Source: Campylobacteraceae bacterium
GTDB taxonomy: Bacteria; Campylobacterota; Campylobacteria; Campylobacterales; Sulfurovaceae
Assembly: GCA_027068975.1 (NCBI GenBank)
Contig: JALXFN010000084.1
Coordinates: 1 to 53,348, forward strand
Direction: 5' to 3'
DNA length: 53,348 nucleotides
Shown here: piece after piece, positions 26,332-34,539 of the stretch
How positions within the stretch are numbered: the first letter of the stretch is position 1
Layout: every line of letters begins with the position of its first letter
The notes under the pieces: model-generated
Told to the model about the DNA's origin: nothing
Seen by the model: the letters and a program-made list of their open reading frames with translations, nothing else
Database searches by the model: none
Made by a program: the position numbers and the translations under genes

Positions 26332-26847
26332 TTATAGTATGATTTCTTTAAAAAATCGTATTGAAGCAAAGCCTTTGGCTCCATTTTTTTTGCATAATTC
26401 AATATGTTCTTCTGTAATAATCCCACCCAAAGCAATAACAGGAATAGAAAGCAAGGAGACGAGATTTTTAAGTGCTTCGACTCCTTTAGGCTCTCCCTTA
26501 TTAGGAGTAGAAAATATAGGGCTAAAAGTAATCATATCTGCCCCTAGTTCTTGAGCTTGAAAAGCCTCTTGTGTAGTATGTGTACTGATGACAACAAACA
26601 ACCCTAAAGCTTTTGCTTTACCTATATCATTCGACTGCTTAGATGTTAAATGAACACCATCTGCTTGTAAATAATGAGCCAACTTATAATCGCTATGTAA
26701 AAGTATTTTTGAAAAAGAGAGCTTTTTTGCTTGTTCTATAAATAGTTTTGCATTAGAAGCATAATTTTGATTTAGCTTATCACGATAGACAATCATGTCT
26801 GCTTCTATGGAAAAACTTATTAAATCCGTTATTGCATAAGCAATCAT
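26332..26847 (-). CDS. thiE: ThiE/TenI-type thiamine phosphate synthase-like protein
   Basis: About 171 residues from ATG 26847. The TIM-barrel features of the ThiE/TenI family are present: IVYRDKLN, then ADGVHLTSKQ, STHTTQEAFQAQELGADMIT, FSPIFSTPNKGEPKG and IPVIALGGI. It is shorter than typical ThiE (about 210), and several diphosphate-binding residues are hard to confirm, so a TenI-like or shortened ThiE is possible. The frame could begin at TTG 26874, but the ATG one base after the upstream stop fits better. Candidate partner of the thiD product. Confidence 0.82.
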   Translation of the reverse strand: MIAYAITDLISFSIEADMIVYRDKLNQNYASNAKLFIEQAKKLSFSKILLHSDYKLAHYLQADGVHLTSKQSNDIGKAKALGLFVVISTHTTQEAFQAQELGADMITFSPIFSTPNKGEPKGVEALKNLVSLLSIPVIALGGIITEEHIELCKKNGAKGFASIRFFKEIIL

Positions 26848-26848
26848 T

Positions 26849-27112
26849 TTATGCTTTAAGTACAAGCTCTTCAAGAAGTTCTGTCTGTTTTTTTAACTCA
26901 TTTAGCTTCTCTTCTCTCATTAAAAAGTACTCAATTAGAAGTACCATAAAAAGCCCAGGCATTGCACCTAAAAAAGAGGCAACAAATGAATAGAAAAAAC
27001 CCACATGAAGAAAAATAAAGAAGAGAGTAAATGCACCTAGAAGAGCAAAAGCCCAAGATGCACCTAATAATATATTTATAAGTATTGATAAAACAGGTGA
27101 AGAGAGTCTCAT
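26849..27112 (-). CDS. small two-helix membrane protein next to atpB
   Basis: 87 residues with two hydrophobic segments (about 8-32 and 36-63) and a charged helical tail (EEKLNELKKQTELLEELVLK) that may form a coiled coil. I do not recognise a family. It lies 39 bases after atpB and one base before the thiE-like ATG. A role near the ATP synthase is possible only by position. Confidence 0.7.
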   Translation of the reverse strand: MRLSSPVLSILINILLGASWAFALLGAFTLFFIFLHVGFFYSFVASFLGAMPGLFMVLLIEYFLMREEKLNELKKQTELLEELVLKA

Positions 27113-27151
27113 GTGAACTATGCCTTTATTACCAATAAATTCATTTAAGAC

Positions 27152-27826
27152 CTAGTGGTCGTCTATAGCTACAGCACCTGCAAGGTAGACATAGATAAGA
27201 ATCATAAATACAAATGTTTGTAACAGTGCTGAGAATGTTAACAATAAATATGCTGGTAATGGAGCAAAGAAAGGAACCAACATTAAAAGTACCCATAAGA
27301 AAAGGTCATCACCTTTAATGTTTCCAAAAAGTCTGAATGATAATGAGATAATTCTTGAAATATGAGAAACAATTTCAATTGGAAACATTAATGGAGCAAG
27401 TATAGGAACTGGTCCCATAAAGTGTGCAAAGTATTTTTTTACACCATTTACTCTAATACCTTCATAATTGTAGTAGATAAATACAACCAAAGCCAATGGT
27501 AAAGTTACATTAATATTTGAAGTTGGAGATTCAAAACCTGGAATAATACCAATAAGGTTTGAAATCAATACAAAAAGACCAACTGTTAAAACAAGTGGTA
27601 AGTACTTTCTTGCTTTCTCTTCTCCAATAGTGTCTTTACCCATAGAGATAGCACCCTCAATAAATGCTTCCATGAAGTTTTGAGCACCTGATGGTACTGC
27701 TCTCATTGTTGATGACGCATACTTAGCCAATAACAGAATTAGTCCTGCTGCTAAAAGTAAATGAGCAATAACCATTCCTGTTCCGTGCCCTACAAAAGCA
27801 CCTAAAAAAGTCCATACACCTTCCAT
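27152..27826 (-). CDS. atpB: AtpB, F0F1 ATP synthase subunit a
   Basis: The 224-residue subunit a forms the proton half-channels of F0. The conserved segment [16 protein letters not shown] contains the essential arginine of helix 4, and the following [20 protein letters not shown] helix holds the conserved Gln. About five membrane helices are predicted. As in other Campylobacterota, atpB stands apart from the other F1F0 genes; the window shows none of these. Confidence 0.95.
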   Translation of the reverse strand: MEGVWTFLGAFVGHGTGMVIAHLLLAAGLILLLAKYASSTMRAVPSGAQNFMEAFIEGAISMGKDTIGEEKARKYLPLVLTVGLFVLISNLIGIIPGFESPTSNINVTLPLALVVFIYYNYEGIRVNGVKKYFAHFMGPVPILAPLMFPIEIVSHISRIISLSFRLFGNIKGDDLFLWVLLMLVPFFAPLPAYLLLTFSALLQTFVFMILIYVYLAGAVAIDDH

Positions 27827-27948
27827 ATATCCATCCTAATTTTAAGTAAATAATTTGGTCGGATTATAGCTTAGAAAGCCTTAGTTTTTCGTTATAGTAG
27901 TTATAAATAAAGATTAAGTATGAAAGTAAGTAAATAGAGGAATCAATT

Positions 27949-28035
27949 GTGTATTTTGGTGACATTGCAGAGAGAAGTATAGAACATTATCTCTATAATA
28001 TCAAAAATGAAAATTTTCACCCAAATAGTATTTAA
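27949..28035 (+). CDS. possible 28-residue ORF antisense to the lptB end
   Basis: A GTG at 27949, seven bases after AGAGGA, opens a 28-codon frame (MYFGDIAERSIEHYLYNIKN, then eight residues). It runs into the 3' end of lptB on the other strand. The composition is protein-like but no homologue is recognised; chance is a real alternative. Confidence 0.2.
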   Translation: MYFGDIAERSIEHYLYNIKNENFHPNSI

Positions 28036-28735
28036 TAACGTTTGGATCATTTTTAATCTCTTCGGTTGTACCTGTTGCTAACATCTCGCCTGACCTCATC
28101 ACATACGCTCTATCACAAATACCCAGAGTTTCACGAACATTATGGTCTGTAATTAAAACACCCATATCGAGCTTAATTAATTCTCGTACAATTCCTTGTA
28201 TATCTTCAACAGCTATTGGGTCAACTCCAGCAAAAGGTTCATCTAAAAGTAAAAATTTTGGCTTGGCTACTAAAGCTCTAGCTATCTCTACACGTCTTCT
28301 CTCTCCACCTGAAAGTTGAACTCCTAAACGTTTACGAATTGGTTCTATATTAAATAAAGAGAGTAAATTATTTATACGTTTTTCAGCCTCTTCTGTATCT
28401 ATTTTCATCGCTTCAGCAGCCATAAAAAGATTATCTTCCACAGATAAATCTTTAAATATACTCGACTCTTGAGGTAGATACCCTATTCCCATCTTTGCAC
28501 GTCTGCTAAGTGGCATTTTAGTTACATCTTCACCATCTATATAGACTGAACCACTTGTAACATCAGTTAATCCACATATCATATAAAAAGAGGTTGTCTT
28601 ACCAGCTCCATTTGGTCCCAACAGACCAACAATCTCTCGTGAGGAGACTTTTACAGATATATCATGCACTATAGTTGTCTTTTTAATGGTTTTAGACAAA
28701 TTCTTAGATTCTAAAGTGTGTATAGTATGTTTCAT
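28001..28735 (-). CDS. lptB: LptB, lipopolysaccharide-export ABC ATPase
   Basis: A 244-residue ABC ATPase. Walker A is GPNGAGKTT near 40-48, the signature is LSGGERRRVEIARAL, Walker B is FLLLDEPFAGVDP and the H-loop lies in LITDHNVRETL. The DEPFAGVDP and HNVRETL forms are characteristic of LptB, which powers LPS extraction with LptFG. Its ATG overlaps the tsaE stop (ATGA). In related genomes rpoN often follows; here no rpoN is downstream. Confidence 0.95.
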   Translation of the reverse strand: MKHTIHTLESKNLSKTIKKTTIVHDISVKVSSREIVGLLGPNGAGKTTSFYMICGLTDVTSGSVYIDGEDVTKMPLSRRAKMGIGYLPQESSIFKDLSVEDNLFMAAEAMKIDTEEAEKRINNLLSLFNIEPIRKRLGVQLSGGERRRVEIARALVAKPKFLLLDEPFAGVDPIAVEDIQGIVRELIKLDMGVLITDHNVRETLGICDRAYVMRSGEMLATGTTEEIKNDPNVIKYYLGENFHF

Positions 28736-29148
28736 GAGTTCTTCTCTATTATGTATTTTCTTTTCTCTTCAAAAGGTATGATGCTTACAGTAAAAACATT
28801 ATATCCAGCCTCAATCAAAAAGTTCTTAAGCCTATCATCACCCCACTCTACCATATGCCAACCATCTCTGTCAAACTCTTCAAAAAGTCCAAGCTCCATA
28901 AACTCTTCATTTTCTATTCTGTATAAATCATAATGAAAGAGATTTTTATCATAACACTGTTGCAGGGAAAAAGTAGGAGAGGTAACTTCACCCTCTACAC
29001 CTTTAGCTTTGGCAATAGCTTTGGTTAATGTGGTCTTCCCTGCTGCCAAATTTCCTGTTAAAAACACAATAGCATCTTTAGAAACTATTTTATTTAAATA
29101 CTCAACAACACTATTCAATTCATCTTCTGATGCAACTATCTCTTTCAT
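28732..29148 (-). CDS. tsaE: TsaE, tRNA t6A biosynthesis ATPase
   Basis: 138 residues from ATG 29148. The P-loop LTGNLAAGKTTLTKAIA, the segment TSPTFSLQQCY and the HYDLYRIENEEF plus HMVEWGDR-like motif are diagnostic of TsaE, which supports TsaB/TsaD in forming threonylcarbamoyl-adenosine on tRNA. AGGA seven bases upstream supports this start; the longer frame would run into the REP-like repeat upstream. It overlaps lptB by four bases. Confidence 0.93.
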   Translation of the reverse strand: MKEIVASEDELNSVVEYLNKIVSKDAIVFLTGNLAAGKTTLTKAIAKAKGVEGEVTSPTFSLQQCYDKNLFHYDLYRIENEEFMELGLFEEFDRDGWHMVEWGDDRLKNFLIEAGYNVFTVSIIPFEEKRKYIIEKNS

Positions 29149-29157
29149 AAAATTCCT

Positions 29158-29249
29158 GTAGGATGCGATTGCCATCGCACCTTTAATTTAAATATTATTT
29201 ATATTTATTATTTCTTTTATAAATCGGTGCGATAGCAATCGCACCCTAC
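29158..29249. repeat. inverted pair of REP-like GTAG hairpins (trpD/tsaE gap)
   Basis: Two nearly identical 24-base arms face each other: plus strand 29158-29181 and minus strand 29249-29226. Each is GTAG followed by a hairpin; the right arm has stem GGTGCGAT, loop TGCT, stem ATCGCACC. The left arm differs at two positions (one in the stem, one in the loop). The spacer is 44 bases of nearly pure AT. The minus-strand GTAG supplies TAG, the stop codon of trpD (29246-29248). Architecture matches REP doublets (BIME). Confidence 0.8.
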
Positions 29250-30238
29250 GCAAAACTATTTGAAACTTCTGCGATATACTCTAAATGTTTGAGTACCTTT
29301 CCACTCTCTATGGCTTGATTTATAGTTTCTATAGCCTCTTTCATATCAACAGCTTTTCCATCTACAAAAAGAGCGAATGCTGCATTAAGCACTACAATAT
29401 CCTTTTTAGCACCTTGCTCTACACCAGAGAAAATATCACGAGTTATCTGAGCATTTTCATCAGCTGTTCCCCCCACTATTTCCTCTTTAGGAGCCACCTT
29501 AAATCCAAATACTTCAGGATTTATTTCTCCTTGAGAGACAATACCATGCTCCACATAAGCAAAAGGTGTAGTAGTTGCTAATGATATCTCATCCATTCCA
29601 TCATTTGAACTCACTACATAAGCTCTTTTAACATCAAGTTCTAACAAAGCTTTTGCCATACGTTCTATATAGGCTGGGTCAAATACACCTAGTAGGTACT
29701 TTTTTGCACCAGCAGGATTGGTTAAAGGTCCTAAAATATTAAATATCGTCCGATGGTCAATCGACTTACGAATTGGCATAATATGCTTCATATCAGGGTG
29801 ATGGTTCATCGCAAAGATAAAACAGAAACCTGTCTTCTCTAACATCTCTACCTGTTGCTCTGGTGTTAAGTTAAGGTTAATACCAAGTGACTCTAAAACA
29901 TCAGCTGAACCTGAGTTAGATGTAATGCTTCTGTTCCCATGTTTTGCCACCACAGAGCCTAAAGAGGCTAAAAGAAGTGCTACCGTTGTAGAGATATTAA
30001 AACTTCCACTCTTGTCACCACCTGTTCCTACCACATCTATAGCTTTATTTTGTAGCTCTTCTGAAAGAGGCAGTTTAACAGAGTGTTCACGCATCACTGA
30101 AGCTGCTATGGCAATATCTTCTGCTGTTTCACCCTTTTCATAAAGCTCAACCAAAAAGGCACGGGCATCTTCTGTTGAGAGTTCGTTGTTAAATAGTTTT
30201 TCAAATTTTGATTTTACATCGCTCATGAGATTCTCCAA
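29246..30238 (-). CDS. trpD: TrpD, anthranilate phosphoribosyltransferase
   Basis: A 330-residue enzyme that joins anthranilate to PRPP in tryptophan synthesis. The PRPP-binding glycine-rich motif DVVGTGGDKSGSFNIST near 68-84 and KHGNRSITSNSGSADVLE near 98-115 are diagnostic, with the HHPDMKHIMPIRK segment of the anthranilate site. No other trp genes are nearby. The stop codon TAG is part of the REP-like arm at 29226-29249. Confidence 0.95.
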   Translation of the reverse strand: MENLMSDVKSKFEKLFNNELSTEDARAFLVELYEKGETAEDIAIAASVMREHSVKLPLSEELQNKAIDVVGTGGDKSGSFNISTTVALLLASLGSVVAKHGNRSITSNSGSADVLESLGINLNLTPEQQVEMLEKTGFCFIFAMNHHPDMKHIMPIRKSIDHRTIFNILGPLTNPAGAKKYLLGVFDPAYIERMAKALLELDVKRAYVVSSNDGMDEISLATTTPFAYVEHGIVSQGEINPEVFGFKVAPKEEIVGGTADENAQITRDIFSGVEQGAKKDIVVLNAAFALFVDGKAVDMKEAIETINQAIESGKVLKHLEYIAEVSNSFA

Positions 30239-30301
30239 TAATAAATAATTTGTGTTTATTATAGCTAAATATTATCTATTACTAAATAATATTATTTAAT
30301 G

Positions 30302-30327
30302 GCGTAGTCGAGGACTAAACCATCTAC
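30302..30327 (-). repeat. REP-like GTAG hairpin at the end of the S4-domain gene
   Basis: Read on the minus strand from 30327: GTAG, then AT, then GGTT, TAGTC, loop CTC, GACTA, CGCC. The TAGTC/GACTA stem is perfect and is extended outward by GG/CC with an intervening mismatch. The TAG of GTAG is the stop codon of the S4-domain gene (30324-30326). Its TCCTCGACTAC core is shared with the element at 36197-36220. Confidence 0.65.
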
Positions 30328-30569
30328 AGTTCTTTAACGTACTCTTCTTTTTTACTTTTAGGAATAGTCTTTGTTGTTGGTATCTGTAATACCTCGTAAT
30401 TTTGAGCACCTTTTAGGTACTCAATAGTTATCTTATCACCAATAGCAACTTTTTTACTGGCTTTTGCTTTTAAACCGTTAATAAAAACAACCCCACTCTT
30501 AACCATATCGGAAGCAATAGTACGTCGTTTTATTACATTTACGGCTGCTAACCATTTGTCTACTCGCAT
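30324..30569 (-). CDS. S4-domain RNA-binding protein (HslR-like)
   Basis: 81 residues forming a single S4 RNA-binding domain: MRVDKWLAAVNVIKRRTIA, then KSGVVFINGLKAKASKKVAI. Such small proteins (HslR/Hsp15 or RqcP type) bind ribosomal RNA or stalled 50S-tRNA complexes; the exact class cannot be fixed. The stop is within a REP-like element. The start shares its first base with the stop region of the upstream small gene. Confidence 0.85.
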   Translation of the reverse strand: MRVDKWLAAVNVIKRRTIASDMVKSGVVFINGLKAKASKKVAIGDKITIEYLKGAQNYEVLQIPTTKTIPKSKKEEYVKEL

Positions 30570-30808
30570 TATTGTTTAAACTCTTTTTCTGCTTTATCTG
30601 CCTCGATAACACCCGTCATAGAGAGATTGTCACCAACGATATAGTTTGCCTCTCTAAGCTCAGAAAGTGTCTGTTTTGCTTCTTTCATACCATTTTCAAA
30701 CATGCCTGTGTTGACCAAACTCTCTAAAGTATCTTTCATACTCTCACCCTCTTCTCTCTTGGAAACTGCCAAGAGGAAGACACGTTTAATAATGTCTAAT
30801 TCTTCCAT
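30569..30808 (-). CDS. small conserved-looking protein, function unknown
   Basis: 79 residues, highly charged, predicted mostly helical with a short beta element (DNLSMTGVIEADKAE), consistent with a small winged-helix-like fold, though I do not recognise a family. It lies nine bases after dapD and abuts the S4-domain gene on the same strand, so it is expressed with both. Confidence 0.7.
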   Translation of the reverse strand: MEELDIIKRVFLLAVSKREEGESMKDTLESLVNTGMFENGMKEAKQTLSELREANYIVGDNLSMTGVIEADKAEKEFKQ

Positions 30809-30817
30809 ACTAAGCCC

Positions 30818-32011
30818 TTAGTGAAGGTCAGCGTTAAGCTTCACTTCTCTTGTACTTCTACGAACTATAATCTCACCAGTTGTAGAGTTTTGTCTAAAGT
30901 GAAGACCATTTAAACCTTGAAGTTCATCGGCTCTAAAAGTTGTTTTAGAGTCCAAATTTGCTTCTGGATTTGCTTCGTTTATAAGTGCCAACTGCTCAGG
31001 AGCAATTTTAACTTTTGTTCCAGCAAAAATAGCCACACCACCGTCGATAATACAAGCATCACCTAAAGGAATACCACAAGTTGAGTTGGCACCTAAAAGA
31101 GTGTTCTCACCAATAGAGATAGGGTTACCATCTGTACCACTTAGAACACCTAAAATACTAGCACCACCACCAACATCTGAACCAGAACCAACAATAGCAG
31201 AACTTGAAATTCTACCTTCAACCATAACAGGTCCAAGTGTACCAGCATTAAAGTTAATGTACGATGCACCTGGCATAACTGTTGTTCCAGCTGCCAGTTG
31301 AGCACCCATTCTTACTTTAGAAGAGTCCAAAATTCTTGTATTATCAGCAGGGATAATATGCTGTAAATATCTAGGGAATTTGTCTACAGAGTCAATTACA
31401 GGGAAAGTACCATTAAGTTTCATCTCTATTTCGTTGTCTCTCAGGTACTCCAACTCGTATGGAGTGTTTCCAGACCATGCTACGTTAGATAAAATTCCAA
31501 ACGCACCATCTAGGTTTACTTTTCTAAGCTCTACTTTACTTTGAGAAAGTGCATAAAGTTTTAGGTAAACAGCCTCAACACTTTGAGATGCTGCATCTTC
31601 AAACAAAAGAGTGATTCTAAAGTTTTTAGCCAAATCATCCATAGCTGCTAATGCTTTAATAATTTGAATGTTTTTATGAGCATCACCTGCTGCTTCATTT
31701 GCATATACTGCAAATGCATTCATGGCATTTTTAACAAACTCATCATTCACTGTTGCTACAAACTCTGTACCTGAAAAGTCTACATCACAACCAGACTCTT
31801 GAAGTGCTTTTACAAAAACTGCAGCTGAACCAAAGTTCTCGTTCCAGTTAATAAGAGCATAGTTTGCTTGTAAAATTTTCTCTGCATTTTTCTGACCTCT
31901 ATCTACTCTAGCAATACCAAAAGCCATTGCTTTTCTATACCCTGCTTGTGCTTCTATCTCTGCTACCAATGCTTTAAACTCTTCTGCTGTATTTGTTTTT
32001 GCTATTGCCAT
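30818..32011 (-). CDS. dapD: DapD, tetrahydrodipicolinate N-succinyltransferase (long form)
   Basis: A 397-residue enzyme of the succinylase branch of lysine and diaminopimelate synthesis. It is the long type found in Campylobacterota and some others, with a left-handed beta-helix in residues about 230-340 (RMGAQLAAGTTVMPGASYIN, GRISSSAIVGSGSDVGGGAS, GENTLLGANSTCGIPLGDAC). It feeds peptidoglycan precursors as well as lysine. First gene of a unit with the two small genes downstream. Confidence 0.94.
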   Translation of the reverse strand: MAIAKTNTAEEFKALVAEIEAQAGYRKAMAFGIARVDRGQKNAEKILQANYALINWNENFGSAAVFVKALQESGCDVDFSGTEFVATVNDEFVKNAMNAFAVYANEAAGDAHKNIQIIKALAAMDDLAKNFRITLLFEDAASQSVEAVYLKLYALSQSKVELRKVNLDGAFGILSNVAWSGNTPYELEYLRDNEIEMKLNGTFPVIDSVDKFPRYLQHIIPADNTRILDSSKVRMGAQLAAGTTVMPGASYINFNAGTLGPVMVEGRISSSAIVGSGSDVGGGASILGVLSGTDGNPISIGENTLLGANSTCGIPLGDACIIDGGVAIFAGTKVKIAPEQLALINEANPEANLDSKTTFRADELQGLNGLHFRQNSTTGEIIVRRSTREVKLNADLH

Positions 32012-32071
32012 TTATCTTACCTTTTTATTGTCAAAATTATAATTGCGTGATTATATCAAATGAGGGTTAAT

Positions 32072-33517
32072 CTATGATGAACAACTCAATTTCTGATTTT
32101 TAAACGCATCAGGAGTCACCCCTGCCCATCTCTCAAACTCTTTATGTTCACCATAAGGGTCTTGAGCAATTTTAAAGAGGTCATCTACTAACCCAAACTC
32201 TCCTTGTTCGGCTTGGTCTATTGCCTCTTGCAGCATATAGTTTTTAAGTACATACTTTGGATTGGTTTTTAGCATCTCTTTATGTCGCTCCTCTTGCGAA
32301 GTATTATTTTGCTCTAATCTAACATCATACTCATCTAACCACTCATTCATTGGTGTATGAAAGAGTCCTAGTTTTAATAACTCTTTTCTCTCTCCATTAT
32401 AACGACTTAACGTTCTAAAAAACAGGGTATAATCCACATGAAGGGACTGCAACATTCCAAACATCTGCTTCATAAAATCAAAATCATTATCGCTAACCTC
32501 ATCTAGTCCTAACTTTCTACCCATAAGATATAAAAAGTGTCTGCTATAGAGTCGTCCATAGTGTGTCATCACTTTTTCTAAATGCTCTTTTTGTACCAAT
32601 GGTTCTAGTGCCAGTGCCAAAGCTCGTAGATTCCACTCACCTATGCGAGGTTGATTGCCAAAAGAGTAACGAGCGTGTTTGTCAGTATGGTTACAGACAA
32701 AATTTACATCATAGTCATCTAAAAAAGCATAAGGTCCATAATCTATAGTAATTCCAAGTACGGACATATTATCAGTATTCATAACACCATGGTTAAAACC
32801 AATCGATTGCCACTGAGCCATCAATCTTGCTGTTTTACCCATTACTTCTGTAAAAAAATGGTAATATTTATCTTTCTCTTCATTTAAATGTGGATAACAC
32901 TCATTAATAGCATAATTAGCCAATGCCTCCAACTCTTTAAAATTTTTAGAATGTGCAAAGTACTCAAAAGTTCCAAAGCGAACCCAAGAGGGAGAAACCC
33001 TAAGAACAATAGAGCCTTTTTCCCATGTTTGTCTATAAACAGAGTGTTCTGAACCTATAATGGCTAAAGCTCTAGTTGTCTCTATGCCCAAACCATGCAT
33101 CGCTTCACTCATAAGATACTCACGAATAGAAGAGCGTAAAACAGCACGACCATCACCAGAACGAGAATAGAGTGTTTGCCCTGCTCCTTTAAGCTGAAGA
33201 TGTTGATTTATATGGTTGACATCTTTTACTGTACCTATATTAATAGCTCGTCCATCTCCAAGTCTTGGCACAAAATGTCCAAACTGATGACCAGCATAGC
33301 ACATGGCAAAGTTATCACTTCCCTCTAATACTAACTCACCATTTACAAATGAGGTTAGAGCTTCTTTATCTGATACATCTATCTTTAATGTATCTGCTAA
33401 CTCGCTATTAACATGTATAAGGAAAGGCTTTTTTAAAGGTTTAGGTTCAACTCTACTGTAACAGAGTTCAGGCAATTCTAAATAGGGATTGGTTAATTTA
33501 ATATCTTTTAGTTTCAT
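32072..33517 (-). CDS. selO: SelO/YdiU-family protein adenylyltransferase
   Basis: 481 residues of the SelO pseudokinase family, which transfers AMP to hydroxyl groups of proteins. Typical segments are YAGHQFGHFVPRLGDGRAIN, QLKGAGQTLYSRSGDGRAVL and RSSIREYLMSEAMHGLGI, then HGVMNTDNMSVLG and IDYGPYAFLDDYD. No selenocysteine is present; the C-terminus ends QKLSCSS with an ordinary Cys, a position where some members have Sec. Divergent from yebC. Confidence 0.93.
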   Translation of the reverse strand: MKLKDIKLTNPYLELPELCYSRVEPKPLKKPFLIHVNSELADTLKIDVSDKEALTSFVNGELVLEGSDNFAMCYAGHQFGHFVPRLGDGRAINIGTVKDVNHINQHLQLKGAGQTLYSRSGDGRAVLRSSIREYLMSEAMHGLGIETTRALAIIGSEHSVYRQTWEKGSIVLRVSPSWVRFGTFEYFAHSKNFKELEALANYAINECYPHLNEEKDKYYHFFTEVMGKTARLMAQWQSIGFNHGVMNTDNMSVLGITIDYGPYAFLDDYDVNFVCNHTDKHARYSFGNQPRIGEWNLRALALALEPLVQKEHLEKVMTHYGRLYSRHFLYLMGRKLGLDEVSDNDFDFMKQMFGMLQSLHVDYTLFFRTLSRYNGERKELLKLGLFHTPMNEWLDEYDVRLEQNNTSQEERHKEMLKTNPKYVLKNYMLQEAIDQAEQGEFGLVDDLFKIAQDPYGEHKEFERWAGVTPDAFKNQKLSCSS

Positions 33518-33557
33518 AAATCTATATTACATGTTAGAGCTTTTATATGACTTAAGC

Positions 33558-33563
33558 TATAAT
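33558..33563 (+). promoter_or_regulatory. -10 hexamer for yebC
   Basis: TATAAT in the form GCTATAATC, a common sigma-70 shape in this group, 46 bases before the ATG at 33609. Confidence 0.55.
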
Positions 33564-33608
33564 CACGCCAATAAATTTAGAACTAAATATAACATAAAGG
33601 ACAATATT

Positions 33609-34346
33609 ATGGGTAGAGCGTTTGAATACCGTAAAGCAGCAAAAATGAAACGATGGGGAACCATGTCTAAAGTTTTCCCTAAACTAGGAAAAGTAATTAC
33701 CATGGCAGCCAAAGCAGGAAGCCCTGACCCTGACATGAACCCTAGACTTCGTACTGCAATTCTTACAGCAAAAGCTCAAAACATGCCTAAGCACAACATT
33801 GAAGCAGCCATTAAAAGAGCCAGTGGGAAAGATGCTGCAGACATTAAAGAGTTTCACTATGAAGCAAAAGGTCCTTATGGAACTCAATTTATTATAGACT
33901 GTGCAAGTGACAACAACACCAGAACTGTTGCCAATGTAAAAGCAGCTCTCTCACGTAACTCTGCTGAGATGCTTACAGCTGGTTCTCTTAACTTTATGTT
34001 TACACGTAAATCTGTATTTACTTTTGACAAAACAGACGAAATGGACATTGAAGAGTTAGAACTTGAACTTATTGATGCAGGACTTGAAGAGATAGAAGAA
34101 GATGTAGAACCACAAGAGAACGCTGAAGATAAAAAGATTGTTAGAGTTTTTGGTGCATTTGAAGCATTTGGTGATTTATCTAAAGCACTTGAAGAGATGA
34201 ATATAGAAGTTACAAAAGGTGAGCATCAATACATTGCCAACATGCCTATTGAACTTACAGATGAACAGATGGAAGAGGTTGATGTTCTTATTGACCGTTT
34301 AGAAGAAGATGAAGATGTTCAAGCTGTCTATACAAACATTAATTAA
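33609..34346 (+). CDS. yebC: YebC/PmpR-family regulator or ribosome-associated factor
   Basis: 245 residues from ATG 33609, preceded by AAAGGA. The family N-terminus MGRAFEYRKAAKMKRWGTMS is followed by NMPKHNIEAAIKRASG and GPYGTQFIIDCASDNNTRT. YebC proteins were described as DNA-binding regulators and more recently as factors that relieve proline-rich ribosome stalls. Frames extending 40 codons upstream lack family similarity and overlap the selO start. Confidence 0.94.
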   Translation: MGRAFEYRKAAKMKRWGTMSKVFPKLGKVITMAAKAGSPDPDMNPRLRTAILTAKAQNMPKHNIEAAIKRASGKDAADIKEFHYEAKGPYGTQFIIDCASDNNTRTVANVKAALSRNSAEMLTAGSLNFMFTRKSVFTFDKTDEMDIEELELELIDAGLEEIEEDVEPQENAEDKKIVRVFGAFEAFGDLSKALEEMNIEVTKGEHQYIANMPIELTDEQMEEVDVLIDRLEEDEDVQAVYTNIN

Positions 34347-34539
34347 TGACAATAAGTGTGTAAATTTGTTACTCATAATAAGAAATAAAAAATATTATTT
34401 TCTGTAGAGTGATATTTTTAGTGTATATATATGTAACCATAGCTCCTATTTTCCCATGAAACTTATATAGATATGGTGTATCCTTTACTCATATTTATAT
34501 AAGCTTCAGAATAAATTATTTTCTTTAAAAGAGTCTACA

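Noticed and set aside
33489-33608. 40-codon extension of yebC
   Set aside because: The family N-terminus MGRAFEYRK starts at 33609 with AAAGGA before it.
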